64,000 nucleotides of DNA from the NCBI GenBank assembly GCA_024641245.1, contig JAHEDK010000001.1:62001-126000 (forward strand), read 5' to 3'. Below the pieces are notes generated by a model, which made no database searches, was not told the origin of the DNA, and saw only the letters and a program-made list of their open reading frames with translations. This document shows, piece by piece, positions 39,054-50,800 of this stretch. This DNA comes from Actinomycetes bacterium. GTDB taxonomy: Bacteria; Actinomycetota; Acidimicrobiia; Spongiisociales; JAHEDJ01. The first letter of the stretch is position 1; the number at the start of each line of letters is the position of its first letter. The position numbers and the translations under genes are program-made.

Positions 39054-40757
39054 ATGAACACAATCAGCGGAGCCCAGGCAGTCATCAAGGCACTGGAACG
39101 CGAGGGCGTCGACATCGTATTCGGCGTGCCGGGAGGAGCGATCCTCCCGGCCTACGACCCGCTGTACGACTCCCCGATTCGACACGTCCTGGCTCGCCAT
39201 GAGCAAGGCGCCGGTCACATGGCAGAGGGATACGCCTGGGCGACGGGCAAGGTGGGGGTCTGCATCGTCACCTCCGGGCCGGCTGCCACCAACCTGGTAA
39301 CACCGCTGGCGAACGCCCTCATGGATTCCATTCCGATCGTCGCCATCACCGGGCAGGTAGCAACCACCTCGGTCGGCAACGATGCATTCCAGGAGGCCTA
39401 CACCACCGGGATCACGATGAATGCCACGAAGCACAACTACTTCGTTACCAATCCCGACGACATCCCCGATGTCATTCACGAGGCGTTTCACATTGCCGCG
39501 ACGGGACGGCCGGGGCCGGTGTTGGTCGATCTCCCCAAAGACATCCTCAACGCGCACCTCAAATGGCACAAACCACCGAAGCTGGACCTGCCCGGATACA
39601 AACCGACGGTCGAAGGCCACCCGCGCCGGATACTGGAAGCAATAAAACTGATCGAGTCTGCCCACCGACCCGTCATCTACGCGGGTGGTGGGATCATCAA
39701 GGCGAACGCGTCGGATCACCTTCGGAGGTTCGCCGAGCAAACGAACGCCCCCGTCGTAACGACCCTCATGGGTCTCGGTGGGTTCCCCGGTACCCACGAC
39801 CTCTTCCTCGGGATGCCTGGCATGCACGGGACGTACGCAGCCACAACGGCGATTCAGAAGGCCGACCTTCTCATTGCGCTCGGAGTCCGCTTCGACGACC
39901 GGGTCACCGGCAACCCGGACTTCTTCGCCCCGCACGCCAGCGTGATCCACGTCGACGTCGACCCAGCAGAAATCGGCAAAGTCCGTCAGGCAGAAATCCC
40001 GATCGTCGGGGATGTCGGCCGGGTTCTGGAACAGATGCTCGAAGCCTGGGCGAACAGGCCGGCCCCCGATCACAAGGAATGGTTGGATAGGGTGAAGAGC
40101 TGGCGCGCCGACAACCCGGTTCGCTTCGACCAGAACCCCAACGGACCGCTGAAACCGCAGTTCGTGATCGAGGAGCTCTACAGGCGGACGGGTGGCGACG
40201 CCATCGTCGTGTCGGGAGTCGGCCAGCACCAGATGTGGACCGCACTGCACTGGAAGTTCTCCAGACCGCGCGAATGGATCAACTCCGGCGGGCTCGGCAC
40301 TATGGGCTTCGGCGTTCCCGCCGCCATCGGCGCCAAAGCCGGAGCGCCCGAGCGAACGGTCTATCTGATCGACGGCGACGGATCGTTCCAAATGACGCAT
40401 CAAGAACTGGCGACCGCCTCGGCGGAAGGTTTCCCGATCAAGATCGCCCTCATCAACAACGGTGTACACGGCATGGTCCGCCAGTGGCAGACCCTCTTCT
40501 ACGGAAGCCGCTATTCGGGGAGTGAGCTGGGCCGGGACACAGTCAACTTCCCAATGCTCGCCGAAGCGATGGGCTGCATCGGTATGCGGGTCGAAACACC
40601 GGGAGAGGTCGGCCCGGCAATAGAGAAATCGCTCTCGATCAACGACCGGCCGGTCCTGATCGAGTTCGTCGTCGATCCGGACGAGATGGTATTCCCGATG
40701 GTTCCGGCAGGCGGCTCGAATGACCAAATCATCCTTGGACCGGAGGACCTGGAATGA
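39054..40757 (+). CDS. ilvB: Acetolactate synthase large subunit
   Basis: GAQAVIKALEREGVDIVFGVPGGAILPAYD; TPP motif GDGSFQMTHQELATASAEGFPIKIALINN. Confidence 0.96.
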   Translation: MNTISGAQAVIKALEREGVDIVFGVPGGAILPAYDPLYDSPIRHVLARHEQGAGHMAEGYAWATGKVGVCIVTSGPAATNLVTPLANALMDSIPIVAITGQVATTSVGNDAFQEAYTTGITMNATKHNYFVTNPDDIPDVIHEAFHIAATGRPGPVLVDLPKDILNAHLKWHKPPKLDLPGYKPTVEGHPRRILEAIKLIESAHRPVIYAGGGIIKANASDHLRRFAEQTNAPVVTTLMGLGGFPGTHDLFLGMPGMHGTYAATTAIQKADLLIALGVRFDDRVTGNPDFFAPHASVIHVDVDPAEIGKVRQAEIPIVGDVGRVLEQMLEAWANRPAPDHKEWLDRVKSWRADNPVRFDQNPNGPLKPQFVIEELYRRTGGDAIVVSGVGQHQMWTALHWKFSRPREWINSGGLGTMGFGVPAAIGAKAGAPERTVYLIDGDGSFQMTHQELATASAEGFPIKIALINNGVHGMVRQWQTLFYGSRYSGSELGRDTVNFPMLAEAMGCIGMRVETPGEVGPAIEKSLSINDRPVLIEFVVDPDEMVFPMVPAGGSNDQIILGPEDLE

Positions 40758-40815
40758 GCGAGTCTGTGAACCCCCGGCCACCAACTGAGGTCCGCCTGCG
40801 ACCCTGGAGTGCTTC

Positions 40816-41313
40816 ATGAACCAGCACACACTCTCCGTTCTCGTCGAGAACAAGGCCGGCGTCCTGGCCCGGGTTTCCTCGCTCCTGGCCCGGCGTGGGT
40901 TCAACATCCATTCCCTGGCAGTGGGACCGACTGCCGACGAGGGGATCTCCCGGATGACGATCGTGGTGGATGCGCCCGAACTCGAGCAGGTGAAGAAGCA
41001 ACTCCACAAGCTGATCAACGTCGTCAAGATCACAGAGTTGGATAGGGCGACCGCAGTCGAGCGTGAGATCTCCCTCGTGCGAGTCTCCACCGACGGTCAG
41101 AAACGAAGCGACGTGCTCGAGGTGGCCACCTTGTTTGACGCCGTCGCCGTTGACGTTGGGGTCTCGACCATCATGTTCCTGGTGACCGGGTCACCAGACA
41201 AGGTCAACGATTTCGTAGAATTGGTGCGGCCGTATGGTATCGCCGACCTCGTCAAGTCAGGGCGCGTCGCTTTGGCACGGGACCAGAAGAGCCGTAAGTT
41301 GCGAGCGATCTAG
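40816..41313 (+). CDS. ilvN: Acetolactate synthase small (regulatory) subunit
   Basis: TLSVLVENKAGVLARVSSLLARRGFNIHSLAVGPT ACT domain. Confidence 0.95.
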   Translation: MNQHTLSVLVENKAGVLARVSSLLARRGFNIHSLAVGPTADEGISRMTIVVDAPELEQVKKQLHKLINVVKITELDRATAVEREISLVRVSTDGQKRSDVLEVATLFDAVAVDVGVSTIMFLVTGSPDKVNDFVELVRPYGIADLVKSGRVALARDQKSRKLRAI

Positions 41314-41325
41314 AAGCGAGGATTC

Positions 41326-42336
41326 ATGGCAACGATCTACTACAACGATGACGCCGACCCGTCGATCATCAAGGGCCGCAAGGTCGCGATCATCGGATAC
41401 GGCAGTCAGGGACACGCCCACGCCCTCAACCTGAAGGATTCCGGCGTCGATGTCGTCGTTGGATTGCGTGAACGTTCTGCCCGCCGTGCAGAAGCGGAAG
41501 CGGAGGGTCTGCGGGTGGCGACGCCCGCAGAAGCGGCCGCCGAAGCCGACTTCATCATGATGCTCACACCCGACCAGAACATGGCCGCACTCTACGAGCA
41601 CGAGATTGAACCCCATCTCGAAGAGGGCGATGCATTGTTCTTCGCCCACGGATTCAATATCCATTTCGGGGCCATCATCCCCCCGGAGCATGTCGACGTC
41701 GCCATGGTGGCGCCTAAAGGCCCCGGCCATCTCGTCCGCCGCACCTACACCGAAGGTTCCGGCGTGCCGTGTTTGCTCGCCGTGCACCAGGACCACACCG
41801 GTGTGGCGCACGACCTCGGACTCTCCTACGCATGGGCCATCGGCGGTGGCAGGGCCGGAGTACTGGAGACGACCTTCAAGGAAGAGACCGAAACGGACCT
41901 CTTCGGTGAGCAGGTCATCCTCTGCGGTGGCGTCTCCTCGCTGATCAAAGCGTCGTTCGAAACCCTCGTTGAGGCCGGATACCAGCCTGAGTCGGCTTAC
42001 TTCGAGACGCTTCACGAACTCAAATTGATCGTGGACCTCCTCTACGAAGGGGGCCTGTCCTACATGCGCTTCTCGGTGTCCGACACCGCCGAGTACGGCG
42101 ATTACACCCGCGGTCAGCGAATCGTCACCGACGAGACGAAAGCCGCCATGAAGGACATACTCACCGAAATCCAATCGGGCGCGTTCGCGCATGAATGGCT
42201 GGCGCAGGCCAAGGAAGGCGCACCTTTCCTCCTCGAGCAGCGCGCCAAGGGACGGGACCATCAGATCGAACAAGTCGGAGCAGATCTGCGACGCTTGATG
42301 CCGTTCCTGGACCAGAAGGTGGCGGACGACGCATGA
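41326..42336 (+). CDS. ilvC: Ketol-acid reductoisomerase
   Basis: [44 protein letters not shown]. Confidence 0.96.
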   Translation: MATIYYNDDADPSIIKGRKVAIIGYGSQGHAHALNLKDSGVDVVVGLRERSARRAEAEAEGLRVATPAEAAAEADFIMMLTPDQNMAALYEHEIEPHLEEGDALFFAHGFNIHFGAIIPPEHVDVAMVAPKGPGHLVRRTYTEGSGVPCLLAVHQDHTGVAHDLGLSYAWAIGGGRAGVLETTFKEETETDLFGEQVILCGGVSSLIKASFETLVEAGYQPESAYFETLHELKLIVDLLYEGGLSYMRFSVSDTAEYGDYTRGQRIVTDETKAAMKDILTEIQSGAFAHEWLAQAKEGAPFLLEQRAKGRDHQIEQVGADLRRLMPFLDQKVADDA

Positions 42337-42395
42337 GAGATGGGATCGGCTCGAGCGGATGGTGGCTGGCGCTTCGCCGGCCGGGCGACCACTAG
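42333..42395 (+). CDS. Candidate leuA leader peptide [20 protein letters not shown]
   Basis: ATG overlaps the ilvC stop (ATGA); stop codon lies at the top of the hairpin at 42378-42408. Confidence 0.4.
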   Translation: MRDGIGSSGWWLALRRPGDH

Positions 42396-42408
42396 GTCGG
42401 CCCGGCCG
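42378..42408 (+). promoter_or_regulatory. Strong intercistronic hairpin between ilvC and leuA
   Basis: CGGCCGGGCGACC-ACTA-GGTCGGCCCGGCCG, 13-bp stem with one bulged G. Confidence 0.6.
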
Positions 42409-42514
42409 CAATAGGCACAGGGCCATCGTCGGGTTGCTGTAGGCAATTGCACGCAGCTCAAAGCTCGCATCCGATCGTCCGCATCCACCGTTCACCACAG
42501 GAGATCCTCACACC

Positions 42515-44053
42515 ATGTCTGACAAGCTGATCATTTTCGATACCACCTTGCGCGACGGAGAACAGGCACCCGGTATCGCCCTCAACTCCGATGAGAAACT
42601 GGCCATCGCCTTTCAACTGGCCAAGCTGCGCGTCGATGTAATCGAGGCGGGTTTCGCCGCCTCCTCAGATGGTGATTTCGAAGCGGTGTCTCGCATCGCC
42701 AAGGAAGTGAAGGGGCCGGTCATTGCGAGCCTGGCTCGCTGTGTCCCGAACGATATCGACCGTGCATGGGACGCGGTGCGCCACGCCGACCGGAACCGGA
42801 TTCACGTCTTTCAATCCACTTCGCCGATCCACATGGAACGAATGCTTCGCATGACCCCGGAAGAGGTGATGCAGTCGGTCAAGGAGGGCGTAGCGCGTGC
42901 CCGCAGCTACACCGATAACGTCGAGTTCTCACCCCAGGACGCCACACGCTCCGACCCCGATTTCATGCTGGCCGTCTGCCGGGCAGCCGTTGAGGCCGGG
43001 GCTACCACGCTCAACATCCCGGACACCGTGGGCTATGCCACCCCGAGCGAGTATGTCGAGCTACTGACCCGGGTGTATACGGAAGCGCGCGGCGCCAACG
43101 AGGACGTCATCATCTCGACCCACTGCCACAACGACCTCGGTCTGGCGGTCGCCAACTCGCTCTCGGCGATCGCGGCCGGCGCCCGGCAGATCGAAGGTGC
43201 CATCAACGGCATCGGCGAACGAGCGGGCAACACGTCCACCGAAGAGATCATCATGGCCATCAGGACTCGTGAGGATCAGTTCGGCGTCGAGATCAGCGCA
43301 GATACAACCGAGATCGTCGAGACATCCCGACTCGTGTCCAGACTCACCGGATATCCGGTCCAGTTCAACAAGGCAGTCGTCGGACGCAACGCGTTCGCCC
43401 ACGAGTCCGGCATCCACCAGCACGGCATGCTGCGCGACCGGGAGACGTACGAAATCATGGATCCGGCTGCCGTCGGTCACGTCAGCCAGATCGTTCTCGG
43501 CAAACACTCGGGCAGGGCCGGTTTCGCCGACGCACTCCGCAAGATGGAGATCGTTCTCGAGGATGAGGACTTCGAGCGGGCATTCGAGCGCTTCAAAGAG
43601 CTGGCCGACCGCAAAGGGGAGATCAGCGAGGAAGACCTGCGGGCGATCGTCGACTACACCTCGTCCAAGGATTCTGAGCTGATCCACCTGGTCAGCATGC
43701 ACGTTGCCGGCGGCAACGAGGTCACACCGCAGGCCAGTGTGAAGGTCGAGACGCGCGGCCTCACTCTCGAATACGAAGCGGAGGGCGACGGCATGGTGCA
43801 CGCCACGTTCGCGGCCTTGAAGAAAGCATTCGGAATCGATGCACGGCTGGTCGACTACCGGGTCGTTCCCGTGACCCGAGGTGCCGACGCAATGGCCGAG
43901 ATCAACGTCGTCGTGCAGATGGGGGGTCGTGCCTATGCCGGTCGATCGGTCGACACGGATGTCGTGGGCGGATCGGCGCGTGCCTTCGTCAACGCGCTGA
44001 ACAAGGCGGCCCAGCAAGTCATCGCAGAAACCGTCGGCGAGGTTCAGGCATGA
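42515..44053 (+). CDS. leuA: 2-isopropylmalate synthase
   Basis: [55 protein letters not shown]. Confidence 0.96.
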   Translation: MSDKLIIFDTTLRDGEQAPGIALNSDEKLAIAFQLAKLRVDVIEAGFAASSDGDFEAVSRIAKEVKGPVIASLARCVPNDIDRAWDAVRHADRNRIHVFQSTSPIHMERMLRMTPEEVMQSVKEGVARARSYTDNVEFSPQDATRSDPDFMLAVCRAAVEAGATTLNIPDTVGYATPSEYVELLTRVYTEARGANEDVIISTHCHNDLGLAVANSLSAIAAGARQIEGAINGIGERAGNTSTEEIIMAIRTREDQFGVEISADTTEIVETSRLVSRLTGYPVQFNKAVVGRNAFAHESGIHQHGMLRDRETYEIMDPAAVGHVSQIVLGKHSGRAGFADALRKMEIVLEDEDFERAFERFKELADRKGEISEEDLRAIVDYTSSKDSELIHLVSMHVAGGNEVTPQASVKVETRGLTLEYEAEGDGMVHATFAALKKAFGIDARLVDYRVVPVTRGADAMAEINVVVQMGGRAYAGRSVDTDVVGGSARAFVNALNKAAQQVIAETVGEVQA

Positions 44054-45111
44054 GCCGATACCGGCTGGCCGCCATCCCGGGCGACGGCGTCGGGGTTGAG
44101 GTCACCGCCGAGGCGATCAAAGCGGTGAGGGCTGCCGCCGATCGATTCGATTTCTCCGTCGACATCACCAACTACGATCTCGGCGGAGACCGCTACTTAC
44201 GCACCGGTGAGGTGCTTCCGGACACCATCGAAGCTGAACTCGCAGACCAGGACGCCATCTTGCTGGGTGCAGTCGGGACACCCTATGTGCCGTCCGGCGT
44301 GCTCGAGCGAGGATTGTTGCTCCGGCTTCGATTCTCGTTCGATCAGTACGTGAATGTGCGCCCCGTCAAGCTGTACGAGGGCGCTCCCACCCCGATTGCC
44401 GGACTAACCCCCGACCGATGCGACATGGTCATCTTTCGAGAAAACACTGAAGGCCCCTATGTGGGGGCAGGTGGATTCGTCCGCAGGGGCACACCACACG
44501 AGATCGCCACCCAGGAGTCGGTCAACACTCGCTACGGCGTCGAGCGGATCATTCGGCGCGCTTTCGATCGAGCGAGACGCTCTCGCCGCCACCTCACGCT
44601 TGCCCACAAGACCAATGTGCTCAACTACGCCGGCGACCTGTGGCAACGAACGTTCGATGATGTAGCCGACGACTATCCGGAAGTGGCTACCGACTATGTG
44701 CACGTGGACGCCATGTGCCTCTATATGATCACGCATCCAGAACGATTTGATGTGGTCGTCACCGACAACCTGTTCGGCGATATCATCACCGACCTCGGAG
44801 CCGCAGTGCAGGGCGGCATGGGCCTGGCAGCCAGCGGCAACGTCAACCCCGAGCGCGAGTTTCCGTCGATGTTTGAGCCGGTTCACGGATCCGCACCCGA
44901 TATCGCAGGTCGCGGCTGGGCCAATCCGGTGGCAGCAGTCCTCTGTGCTGCCATGTGCCTCGACCACCTCGGAGAAAACGACGCGGCGAGCGCAGTTGAG
45001 CGCGCAGCCGCCTCGGTCCTGCCGGGCCTGCGAACGATGGGCGGACCCGACATGGGATCAACCACCGCGGAGATCGGTGATCGCATCGAAACCGCGATCG
45101 CCGAGAGCTAA
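44050..45111 (+). CDS. leuB: 3-isopropylmalate dehydrogenase
   Basis: [51 protein letters not shown]. Confidence 0.93.
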   Translation: MSRYRLAAIPGDGVGVEVTAEAIKAVRAAADRFDFSVDITNYDLGGDRYLRTGEVLPDTIEAELADQDAILLGAVGTPYVPSGVLERGLLLRLRFSFDQYVNVRPVKLYEGAPTPIAGLTPDRCDMVIFRENTEGPYVGAGGFVRRGTPHEIATQESVNTRYGVERIIRRAFDRARRSRRHLTLAHKTNVLNYAGDLWQRTFDDVADDYPEVATDYVHVDAMCLYMITHPERFDVVVTDNLFGDIITDLGAAVQGGMGLAASGNVNPEREFPSMFEPVHGSAPDIAGRGWANPVAAVLCAAMCLDHLGENDAASAVERAAASVLPGLRTMGGPDMGSTTAEIGDRIETAIAES

Positions 45112-45123
45112 TTGCACAGACAG

Positions 45124-47724
45124 CTACTCCAGCGGTAGCTCGAGTTGACTGCGGCCCTTCCCCGATTCGGACGATTCGACACCGTCTGGAGTGACCCAGT
45201 CCGGGAGGTCGATCGGCGCCGGAGAGCGGCGCCGGGGCTTCTTGACGGCGACGGGTCCGGGCCGCGGCCGCCCACCCGCCCGGAGGCTCATCCAGCGAGC
45301 CACCCGCCATCCCCCGGCGGCCACCAACGGCTGGCGGATCACTTCTGGAGCGTGGGCGAGAAGTTCGGGAGCCTGACGCATCAGATCGGGGGCAGATTGC
45401 AGCCACCTGGATCCGACCAGGGCCAGGTACATGAGGGTGCCCGTTAGCGACGCAATTCCGATGGCGGCGAACACGACAATGGCACGGGGAAGGTCGAGCC
45501 CGTAGAACTCTCTGAGAGATCCCCACAACAACGTGATGCCGAACAGGCCGGCCATGCTCCAAATCAACCACTTGCGGCTCGTAGTGAGCGGCCTGCACAC
45601 AACGGTCAGAGCAAAGAGACCCACGGCAACGAGCACGAGGGTGGCCATGGTTCGCGACTCCACGAGTCCAACGTCCTCGATCTGGGCCAGACCGTAGGCG
45701 GCGAACGTCGACAGAGCGGCCACCGCACCAACCGGAACCGCAAACCGCATCACGCGACCCACGAACCCTCGTTGAGCCCTGCGGGCAGTGGGTTCGAGGG
45801 CGAGGAAGAAACCGGGTATGCCGATGGTGATCGACCCGACCAGGGTCAGGTGCCGCGGTAGGAAGGGAAACGGCAGCACGGCGATTGCAATAGCCACGGA
45901 GAGCAGCACTGCGTAGATCGTCTTGGTGACGAAGAGGTTGGCGACCCGTTCGATATTGGCGATGACCCGTCTCCCCTCGGCGACGACTTCTGGCAGCGAC
46001 GAGAACGCTGAATCGAGAAGCACGACCTGTGCGACGGCCCGTGAGGCCCCCGACCCGTTGCCCATCGCCACGCCGATATCCGCCACTTTGAGAGCGAGCA
46101 CGTCGTTGACGCCATCGCCCGTCATGGCCACCGTATGGCCCCGACTCTGGAGGGCCTTGATCATTGCGCGTTTCTGGTGGGGATGCACCCGTCCAAATAC
46201 TGTTCCCCGCTCCATGACATCTGCGAGACGATCCGGGTCCTTCGGAAGCTCGCGTCCATCGACGACATTGCCCGGGTTCGGCACGCCGACCCTGGCCGCA
46301 ATCGCAGCAACCGTGGCGGGATGGTCGCCCGAGATCACTTTCACCGCCACGTTCTGCCTGGCGAAGAAGCTGAGCGTGTCGGCAGCATCCGGGCGAATGC
46401 GGTCTCCCAGCACCACGAGCGCAATCGAACGCACGGTCCCCGGCAGCGCATCGCCGGTCAGCGCATCATCTGTGCCGACCAGCGCCAGGACTCTCTTGCC
46501 GTCGGACGCATGGCGGTCGGCCGAACGCAAGATTTCGATATCGCCGGCGGCCACTACCTCCGGTGCACCCAGCACCCAGGTTCCCCGACCGGCGAACGAA
46601 GCAGCACTCCACTTCCGATCCGAGGAGAACGGCACCGTCTGGAGCACCGTCCAATCGGGGAGTTCCGCAAACTGCATGCCGATCGCCTGGAGTGTGGCGT
46701 TCGGAGTGCTGTCCGCTGCTGCCATTGCAGCCAACACCAAGCCGACGTCGACCGCCTCGTCGTACACCTTGACGTCGAGCACCCTCAGATGCCCTTCCGT
46801 CAACGTGCCGGTTTTGTCGAGACACACGACGTCGACCCGGGCGAGGCCCTCGACGGCTGGTAATTCCTGAACGAGGACGTTCCGGCGGCCGAGCCGCACG
46901 ACGGCTACCGCGAATGCCATGGAGGTCAGCAACACGAGGCCCTGCGGAACCATCGCAACGAGTCCGGCGACCGTCCCCTGCGCGGCCCTCCGGAATCCCA
47001 CATCGATCGACATCTGGCTCCAAACCAGCAGCGCCCCGGTGGGGATGAGTGCCCAGCTCACTGCCAGCAGGATCCAATCGATACCAGTCCTCAGCTCGGA
47101 GCTCGTGATGGTGAACAACTTCGCCTCAGAGGCCAATTGCGCCGCGTAGGACTCGCTTCCCACCCTGGTTGCCTGCATCCGACCGGACCCGGCGACGACG
47201 AAGCTGCCCGACCGACAAGAATCGCCCTTGTGCTTGCTCACCGGATCGGACTCGCCGGTCAGGAGCGATTCGTTGATCTCGAGCCCGTGGGACTCGAGGA
47301 CCTCGCCGTCGACCACGACCTGGTCGCCGGGAGCCAACACGAGTACATCATCGAGGACGATCTCCGCAATTCGGATTTCGACCGGACGGCCGTCGCGGAC
47401 TGCAATCGTCTTCGGAGTGCTGAGCAGCGCCAACCGGTCCAGCGTTCGTTTGGCTCGCAGCTCCTGGATAATGCCGATGGCGGCATTGATCACCATGACT
47501 GCTCCGAACAAGGCGTCCTGGATCGGGGCAACGAACAGAATAATGACCAGCAACACGGACAGAATGAGATTGAACCGGGTGAAGATGTTGTCCCGGAAGA
47601 TCGCCTTCGTTGTCCGGCTCGGTCCCTCCGGGATCACGTTGAGCTTGCCGGCCCCGACCCGGTCGGCGACTTCGCGTTCGGTGAGACCGCTCAGCGGATC
47701 GCGCAACGGCGCCTCGACATCCAT
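45124..47724 (-). CDS. HAD-IC P-type cation-transporting ATPase (CtpE-like)
   Basis: VVCLDKTGTLTEG; MTGDGVNDVLALKVADIGVAMG; ESLLTGESDPV. Confidence 0.92.
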   Translation of the reverse strand: MDVEAPLRDPLSGLTEREVADRVGAGKLNVIPEGPSRTTKAIFRDNIFTRFNLILSVLLVIILFVAPIQDALFGAVMVINAAIGIIQELRAKRTLDRLALLSTPKTIAVRDGRPVEIRIAEIVLDDVLVLAPGDQVVVDGEVLESHGLEINESLLTGESDPVSKHKGDSCRSGSFVVAGSGRMQATRVGSESYAAQLASEAKLFTITSSELRTGIDWILLAVSWALIPTGALLVWSQMSIDVGFRRAAQGTVAGLVAMVPQGLVLLTSMAFAVAVVRLGRRNVLVQELPAVEGLARVDVVCLDKTGTLTEGHLRVLDVKVYDEAVDVGLVLAAMAAADSTPNATLQAIGMQFAELPDWTVLQTVPFSSDRKWSAASFAGRGTWVLGAPEVVAAGDIEILRSADRHASDGKRVLALVGTDDALTGDALPGTVRSIALVVLGDRIRPDAADTLSFFARQNVAVKVISGDHPATVAAIAARVGVPNPGNVVDGRELPKDPDRLADVMERGTVFGRVHPHQKRAMIKALQSRGHTVAMTGDGVNDVLALKVADIGVAMGNGSGASRAVAQVVLLDSAFSSLPEVVAEGRRVIANIERVANLFVTKTIYAVLLSVAIAIAVLPFPFLPRHLTLVGSITIGIPGFFLALEPTARRAQRGFVGRVMRFAVPVGAVAALSTFAAYGLAQIEDVGLVESRTMATLVLVAVGLFALTVVCRPLTTSRKWLIWSMAGLFGITLLWGSLREFYGLDLPRAIVVFAAIGIASLTGTLMYLALVGSRWLQSAPDLMRQAPELLAHAPEVIRQPLVAAGGWRVARWMSLRAGGRPRPGPVAVKKPRRRSPAPIDLPDWVTPDGVESSESGKGRSQLELPLE

Positions 47725-47808
47725 CAGCTGAGGCTACCGGCTTCCCAGGACGGAATCGCGCCGATGGCCGTCGCCGATCGTTGGTGCGCTCGACGAGCTA
47801 CTGGCGAC

Positions 47809-50800
47809 TCACGACAATCTCGGTGGCGTCTTCTTCGGCCGGTCGCCAAATGCGGGCGGGGAAGGGGGGCGCTCGTTCATGATGCGGATCAATTCGGCGA
47901 TGCCGCGCTCGAGTTGAGGGTCTCGCCCGGCGGCGTGATCTTGCGGGGTGATCGCAACCCTGATGTCCGGGTCGGTCCCGTAGTTCTCAACGTCCCACCC
48001 AACATCTTCGAACCAGTTCGAGAACTCAGGCTGGGTCGTGATCGTTCCATCCACGAGCGATTGCTGCGGCCAGATACCGATGACCCCGCCCCAGGTGCGG
48101 GTTCCGATGAGGGGCCCGAGGCCGTGCATCTTGAAGGCATGCGAAAAGATGTCTCCGTCGGACCCGGCGTACTCATTCGTGAGCGCCACCATCGGCCCGG
48201 CCGGAGCATCAGCAGGGATCGCGTACGGCTCGGTCCACCTGGTCACTCGAAAGCCGATACGTCGCCGCAGGAGTTTCTCGAGAAGGATATGCGACACGTT
48301 TCCACCGCGGTTGAACCGGACGTCGATCACCAACCCGTCGTGATCGACCTCGGACAACCACGAGCGGTGGAATTCCGCGAACCCGTTCGGCCCCATGTCC
48401 GGAAGATGGATGTATCCGGCCCGCCCTTCCGATGCCTCGGCGACCCGGCGGCGGTTGTTCTCAACCCAATCCCGATACCGCAGTGGCGTCTCCGACTCGA
48501 GCGCCCGAACGGTGACAGACCGGGGTTGACGACGGCCCCTGCGAACCACGAGGCGAACATCCCTGCCCGCCCGATCGACCAAAGCCTCCTCCGGCGCACG
48601 CGCTTCGCCGAGGTCTTTCCCGTCGATCGAGAGGATTCGATCGCCCACCACCACGTCCACCCCGGGAGCTTGCAACGGCGACCAGGCTCGCTCGTCCCAG
48701 GAGTCTCCGTGCGGGATCGCCTCGATCCGCCAGCCACCCCGGGCGGTTCGGTCGAAATCCGCCCCGAGACTGCCGAGGAGATACTTCGGCTCCGGCCGGT
48801 AGTCACCACCGAGTTCGTAGGCATGTGAGGTGCCCAGTTCTCCCTGCATCTCCCACATGAGATCGGAGAACTCGGCACGGCTGGAAACCCGTTCGACGAG
48901 AGGACGGTACCGGTCGTAGATGTGTTCCCAATCGACCGCCGACATGTCCTGCGTCCAGAAGTGCTCGCGCTGGAGGCGCCATGCTTCCCGGAACATCTGT
49001 GCCCACTCACCGCCCGGATCGACCTCGAGACGGATCCTGTCCAAATCAAGCCAACCCGAGTCTCTGCCCGGTTTGTCGTTTTTGGACGCGTCGTCCTTGA
49101 AGGCGGCCGGAACGACCCTGATCCGGTTGCCGGCCCGGATCGCCATGATCTTCCCGTCCATCGAGATCGAGACACTCGAGACATCTTCTGCGATCACTTC
49201 CACCTTGTGTTGTTGGAAGTCGTAGGCCTCGAGCCGCCCCGCCGGACCAGCCGACACCATCGGTTGGGGCGCCAGCCGGCCGTGGATCGGCGCGGACAGC
49301 AGAAAAGACCGGCCCCTGGCGCCGAAGACCGCCCGGTAGGAGCCTTCCGGGACCGGATACGCCACCACCCGATCCTCGATGCCCTCCAGATCGATTTGCA
49401 CCGGAGCGGGAGCGTCGCTCTCCCTGCCGTCGGCGGCGGGCAGCGGTCCCGGCGGTGTGCCTGGTGGGCGGGGCAATCTCTGAGCGGGACTGAACGGCGA
49501 AGGGGTATCAGTAGCCAGCGGGATGAGGAATGGCCGGGTTCCCTTCGGAAATGAGTAGTCGTGGAAGAAGGCGTCCGGAACCGGGTCGAACACGCGGTGG
49601 CCGATGAAGTGGAGGAACCGGCCCTCCGGATCGAATGAAGGGCGAACGTCGGCGAAGTCGGGTCTCGTGATCCGGTGCGTTTCTAGCGTCTCGGTATCGT
49701 AGAGGTGAAGGGCGATCGTGTTACGGCTGACGGCCGCGGAGAAAGCGATCCACCGTCCGTCCGGGGACCAGTCGGTGCCTTGAATCCAGGAATGTGGGCT
49801 TCTGTGGATCACCGTAGAGGTGCCGGAGCCCAGCTCAACCAGGACGACCTCGAAACGGTGATTCGTCAGCACCACACGGTCGGATCCGGCGGGCGCCGGA
49901 TCCAGCGACCGGGGCCGTCCAATGTCACCACCGACCCGTTGCGCTGCTTGCCCGCCACCGGATTCGAACACGACTAGTTCTTCTTCGCCCGACTCATCGG
50001 TGACGGCGACGATGCGCCGTGCATCCGGCAGCCAGGCGGCCAACCGGTAGCGGGACGATGACACCTCGCCGTGACGGAGTGGCGCTCCCTCCCACAGATC
50101 CATGGTTGCCGCTCCCCCGCGGGCAACGATCGCCACCGCTTGGCCTTTCGGATCGAGGTCGAAAGACTCCACGAAACGGCCGGGACTGATGAAGCGGCGG
50201 TTTCTTTGCGGCCGGGCGCTTGGAACCCTCACATCGATCTTCGCCTGAGTGTCGCCATCGAAGACGTAGAGATCGGCACCGGCGTGGTAAACGATTCGCT
50301 TGCCGTCGGAGGCCGGGAAGCGAGCGTAGAAGTCCTCGTGCTCCGTGTGACGCTGGAGGCCGCGTCCCGTCGGTGTGCACGAGTAGAGGTTGCCGGTGCC
50401 TTCGTGATCGGAGAGGAAGTAGATCCGGCGTCCTAACCACATGGGGTCGGCCATGTTCCCCTCTAGCTCGATGAGGGGAGCAAAATCGCCCCATCCGGCG
50501 CGGTCGATCCAGAGCGTTCCGGTGCGACCGCCCCGGTACCGCTTCCAGCGAGCGGGATCGAAGGAGTTCCGGCCGATAACGACACCCGGCCCGCCGGGTT
50601 GATACGAAACGGCGCGGGCCGGTCCGACCTTGATCGGCCTGGCTGGACTGCCGTCCATCGGCACCGCGTGGAGGGCGAACTGCCCTGCGAACGGTTGCTT
50701 CCAGTCCGTCGCCACGATCACCGCACCGCCTTCGGGAGCCCAACCCACCACATGGGCAAGTCCTCCGAAAAACGTCAACCGGCGGGCCGGACCCCCGGCG

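Noticed and set aside
38979-41090. 703-aa minus-strand ORF covering ilvB/ilvN
   Set aside because: Antisense to two unmistakable genes; sequence is low-complexity Arg/Asp/Gly-rich typical of the mirror frame of high-GC coding DNA.
41257-42498. 413-aa minus-strand ORF opposite ilvC
   Set aside because: Antisense frame artefact over ilvC.
43061-44017. 318-aa minus-strand ORF opposite leuA
   Set aside because: Antisense frame artefact over leuA.
47137-48828. 563-aa plus-strand ORF opposite the P-type ATPase and tricorn genes
   Set aside because: Overlaps two strongly supported minus-strand genes in antisense; no recognisable domain.
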